Source: Lentilactobacillus laojiaonis (GTDB taxonomy: Bacteria; Bacillota; Bacilli; Lactobacillales; Lactobacillaceae). Taken from it: a stretch of DNA of 64,000 bases. Below, one piece after another: positions 61,154 through 64,000 of this stretch; within the stretch, counting starts at the first letter, position 1, and every line of letters starts with the position of its first letter. Location: assembly GCF_020616595.1 (NCBI RefSeq), contig NZ_CP085278.1, positions 1,178,001-1,242,000 on the forward strand. Reading direction: 5' to 3'. The notes beneath the pieces were generated by a model that saw only the letters and a list, made by a program, of their open reading frames with translations, was not told where the DNA came from and did not search any database. A program made the translations under genes and the position numbers.

Positions 61154-61975
61154 TTATTTTAATGAAGTATTATTTTCATTTTCTTTAATTAAACTACCTG
61201 AAAAGGCGTTAATCCGTTTAACTACATAGTTATTATTACCACCAACTTGAGAGCGAATTGCTACTTGCCAAGTTGGAATTAACACTTGGTTATTATCGAC
61301 CGTTATATATTTAGTATAGCCTAATTTAACCCAGCTAATTTTAGTGTTATTAGGGATTTGGTTATATTGATACAACAAGATAACAGCTTGTTGCTGTGAA
61401 ATGGTTTCCGATCTTTCACGTAAACTAGCAATATTATCCAAATGTCCTTGCGTATAACTCACAATATTACGCTTAGAATTCAAATCAAATCGAATTTGTC
61501 CACTTGATGAATAGATTGGATAGCCAAACGCGGTTTGCGTATAAATCAGCTCATTATCAGTCGAGAGCTCGGAATTATATTTATACTCATTTCCAAAAGA
61601 GACAAATTCAGGATCCGATAGTTTATTGTTAATGGTCTTAACTGGATCGTTATCTTCTAATTCAATAGGTGTCTTAAATTCACTTTTAAGTTTCTTTTTG
61701 CTCATGCGCACCGTTTGGTTTTCCAATTGGTTAGCTTGAGTTTTTAATAAGTCATCTTGACTACCCGAAGCGTAATAAGAAAATCCACTTTTATTCGATA
61801 GATGGCCAACTTTAATCTGGTCATTGCTAATTTCTTTTAAAATGGTTGAATTAGAATTTCCCTGAGCAACTTTTTCAGTTTGTAAATTTTGATTTTGGAT
61901 AAACATGCCTAATAGAAATAAATTTAGGGCAATGAAGGTACCCAAAAAGATTAATTCAATTCTTTTGAAATTCAT
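61154..61975 (-). CDS. walI: WalI/YycI regulator of WalK
   Basis: A 273-residue membrane-anchored protein. A short cytoplasmic start (MNFKRIELI) is followed by one helix (about 10-26) and an extracellular YycI domain (about 30-265). Together with WalH it contacts the membrane helices of WalK and restrains the kinase. AAAAGGAG precedes the start. Operon order walK-walH-walI-walJ is conserved. Confidence 0.93.
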   Translation of the reverse strand: MNFKRIELIFLGTFIALNLFLLGMFIQNQNLQTEKVAQGNSNSTILKEISNDQIKVGHLSNKSGFSYYASGSQDDLLKTQANQLENQTVRMSKKKLKSEFKTPIELEDNDPVKTINNKLSDPEFVSFGNEYKYNSELSTDNELIYTQTAFGYPIYSSSGQIRFDLNSKRNIVSYTQGHLDNIASLRERSETISQQQAVILLYQYNQIPNNTKISWVKLGYTKYITVDNNQVLIPTWQVAIRSQVGGNNNYVVKRINAFSGSLIKENENNTSLK

Positions 61976-61997
61976 TGTTCGATGCTCCTTTTAAATT

Positions 61998-63287
61998 CTA
62001 ACTATCCATTAATTGACTATAGCTATGCCAGCGACCACGATACAAAATATACCAATCAGGTGTTAAATTAACTACCAATTTAGAATCCTTATCAATTTTC
62101 CAAGTGTATCCTAAGCTAATTTTATTAATATCGTTGACACGATACCCAGCATTTTCCAAATTATTTAAGACCTTTTTGGTCGAAGGCAAGACAATGGGGT
62201 TCGCATTACTTGGCAATGGAACTTGCGGGTTATTTAATGAGAAATTATATTTTTTAGCCGTCTTACTTTGAATTTGGATGCTAACGGAAGAACTGCTTCC
62301 AAAAATCGGAAACCCTTCTACAAACGTATTAAAGTTAGCGGTTTTCGTTTTCTCATCATATGCAAAGAAACGGACATTTTCCAACGGATATCCCAGACGG
62401 ATTAAGTCATTATAGGATTCCGTTAAATTGCCTTCTAAGCTATCCTTAGACTGATTATTTTGATAATTAGAATACTGAACAGCTTTACTTTTAGTGTTAA
62501 ACAATAGCTGACGATTCTTACTATCACTATAAACATTAATATCTTTGCGGCGCTTAGTAGTAATACTTTGAGTGTCCTCATCATTTAATAAACGACTAAC
62601 ATAAAAACTTTCTGACTGGGTATTTAGCATGTATTTATATGGTTGCATTTGAACATCATTATCAATAAATACTTCGGGACGGGTGCCAATTTGTTGCAAC
62701 GAAGCTGGGATTTTTTGCAAACTAGTTTTCAATATGTTCGCTAACTGGTTTGTGCTATGTTTGCGTAAATCAACTTGGTAAACTTGGAACTTATCATCAC
62801 TAAGTAAATACAACTTAGCTTCTTTATTTAACGGTACCACTATGCGATTAATTTGATAATTTTCATCATTAGCCACATCACCCTTAAATAACTTCGTAAC
62901 AAATTTAACTGGGACTGCATCGGGATATGATAACAAATATGCGTTAGTCATTTTGGCAATCTTAAAATATTGTGAGGCCGAATTTTCACTAACCTTTTTA
63001 ATATCAGTACCTTCATAATTTCTAATTGAACGTTTAATTTCACTAACTACGTTCACTGAACTATTAGTTAGTAAATTAGATTCGCCACTATCGTCCATAT
63101 AGAGGGCCTGCACTGGTGTGAAAATATAGCGTTTGGACTTACCTACAATTTCATCTTTCGTGCCGGTCGTATTCGATTGCTTACTCCGGTAATTAGTCGG
63201 ATTAGTCCATAAAACTACGGATAATACCACACTTAGAATCACCATGAGCGTTAAGGATACTGGTATTATATATTGTTTAAACTTCAT
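61998..63287 (-). CDS. walH: WalH/YycH regulator of WalK
   Basis: A 429-residue protein with one N-terminal helix (about 8-28, IIPVSLTLMVILSVVLSVVLW) and an extracellular YycH domain. It acts with WalI to negatively control WalK. Its start overlaps the end of walK by 11 bases, so the two are translationally coupled. Sequence identity with Bacillus YycH is low, as usual, so the call rests on position and topology. Confidence 0.92.
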   Translation of the reverse strand: MKFKQYIIPVSLTLMVILSVVLSVVLWTNPTNYRSKQSNTTGTKDEIVGKSKRYIFTPVQALYMDDSGESNLLTNSSVNVVSEIKRSIRNYEGTDIKKVSENSASQYFKIAKMTNAYLLSYPDAVPVKFVTKLFKGDVANDENYQINRIVVPLNKEAKLYLLSDDKFQVYQVDLRKHSTNQLANILKTSLQKIPASLQQIGTRPEVFIDNDVQMQPYKYMLNTQSESFYVSRLLNDEDTQSITTKRRKDINVYSDSKNRQLLFNTKSKAVQYSNYQNNQSKDSLEGNLTESYNDLIRLGYPLENVRFFAYDEKTKTANFNTFVEGFPIFGSSSSVSIQIQSKTAKKYNFSLNNPQVPLPSNANPIVLPSTKKVLNNLENAGYRVNDINKISLGYTWKIDKDSKLVVNLTPDWYILYRGRWHSYSQLMDS

Positions 63288-64000
63288 CCCACAAATCCTC
63301 CTCAGCTAACGGTTCATACGGCAATGCAATATAGAAGGTTGAACCCCGACCTTCAATACTTTCTACCCAAATTTGACCATTTAAGGCTTCTACAACTTCT
63401 TTAGAAATGGCTAAACCTAAGCCACTTCCGCCCTGCTTTCTAGAACGGGCCTTATCGACTCGATAGAAGCGATCAAAAATATGAGGAATATCTTTACGCG
63501 GAATTCCTAAACCTTGGTCACTAACGCTTAAAATCACCTTATTACGGGTCTCATACAAACGACAAGTAATCGTACCGCCATCGGGTGAATATTTAATAGC
63601 GTTATTCATCAAATTATCTAAAACTTGCGTAAAGCGATCGGTATCTAATTCAACCCATAGATCCCGTTTGGTAAATTCTCGGCGGATCTTATAGGTCTTT
63701 TCAGGATGTTCATCCTTCTTTAAAATCATCTCGAAACGATTCAAAATATAATTATATAACTCATTTATATTAACTAATTCAGTATTAATTTTTTGTGTAC
63801 CTGAATCCATTCTAGATAAAGTTAATAAGTCATTAATCATTCGAATCATTCGATCAGTTTCATCTTCAGTAACTTTTAAAAATTTAGGAGCTAACTCAGG
63901 GTCTTTCCAGGCTCCGTCGGTTAAAGCTTCAATATATGAGCGAACACTCGTTAATGGCGTTCTTAATTCGTGAGAAACATTTGATACGAATTGACGTCGA
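63277..64000 (-). CDS. walK: WalK sensor histidine kinase (C-terminal part)
   Basis: The last ~240 residues of the essential wall-homeostasis kinase; the N-terminal sensor, HAMP and PAS parts lie beyond the right edge. The reading frame stays open to base 64000. Visible are the phospho-acceptor box RRQFVSNVSHELRTPLTSVRS (starting at the edge), the N box LMNNAIKYSPDGG, the G1 box LSVSDQGLGIPRKDIPHIFDRF and the G2 box GGSGLGLAISKEVV. WalR boxes are expected at wall genes, and one lies at 17.36 kb. Partial by truncation of the window. Confidence 0.95.
   Translation of the reverse strand, partial: RRQFVSNVSHELRTPLTSVRSYIEALTDGAWKDPELAPKFLKVTEDETDRMIRMINDLLTLSRMDSGTQKINTELVNINELYNYILNRFEMILKKDEHPEKTYKIRREFTKRDLWVELDTDRFTQVLDNLMNNAIKYSPDGGTITCRLYETRNKVILSVSDQGLGIPRKDIPHIFDRFYRVDKARSRKQGGSGLGLAISKEVVEALNGQIWVESIEGRGSTFYIALPYEPLAEEDLWDEV

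Overview
The window is a chromosomal segment of a low-GC, Gram-positive lactic acid bacterium, almost certainly a member of the Lactobacillaceae. The evidence is the walK-walH-walI-walJ-htrA-rlmH block, WxL-type surface proteins with their DUF916 partner, an Apf-like LysM protein, lemA-htpX, an mntH-usp pair, CcpA-type cre sites and strong AGGAGG ribosome binding sites. The genus cannot be fixed from what is visible. No rRNA, tRNA, CRISPR array, prophage or recognisable transposase was seen.

Layout. 1-4.1 kb: arginine deiminase genes (arcA, arcB cut by the left edge), a GntP permease, argR, and a zinc-independent ribosomal protein S14 gene with a Zur-type box and an ATC start. 4.3-9 kb: two LysR regulators (one divergent from a YeiH-type exporter), a small Apf-domain secreted protein, a universal stress protein and a GreA-like factor. 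9-14.3 kb: a five-gene sugar or sugar-acid operon (isomerase, permease, PfkB kinase, hexulose-phosphate synthase and isomerase) with a LacI regulator and perfect LacI-type operators. 14.5-28.4 kb: secreted nuclease, reductases, exporters, a LysM/Apf wall protein with a WalR box, mntH-usp and a FucP-type permease. 28.5-34 kb: tandem VIT transporters, a membrane glycerophosphodiesterase followed by mazEF, a nitroreductase and padR-DUF1048. 34.1-38.2 kb: a WxL surface cluster. 38.7-54 kb: a candidate small RNA, lactate oxidase, HesB-like protein and thioredoxin, a Tet(M)-like GTPase, a drug exporter, a ClC channel, lemA-htpX, rsgA with a leader peptide, and an LLM/F420-reductase-like pair. 54.6-64 kb: a large SIR2-domain protein placed directly behind rlmH, a DnaA-box cluster, htrA and the WalK accessory genes, with walK cut by the right edge.

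How it fits together. Carbon control is visible as cre sites at arcA, gntP, a small membrane protein and a vestigial copy of its promoter. Wall homeostasis links the WalK genes at the right end with a WalR box before the LysM/Apf gene. Three flavoenzyme genes (nitroreductase, lactate oxidase, LLM) carry related ACTTAC/GTAAGT inverted repeats and may share a redox or electrophile-sensing repressor encoded elsewhere.

The least ordinary items are the SIR2 gene behind rlmH, the DnaA-box cluster, the minus-strand sRNA candidate near 38.8 kb, the two genes that appear to start at ATC/ATT, the htrA leader hairpin, the rsgA leader peptide and the hexulose-phosphate operon. All calls come from reading the sequence; no database search was run.
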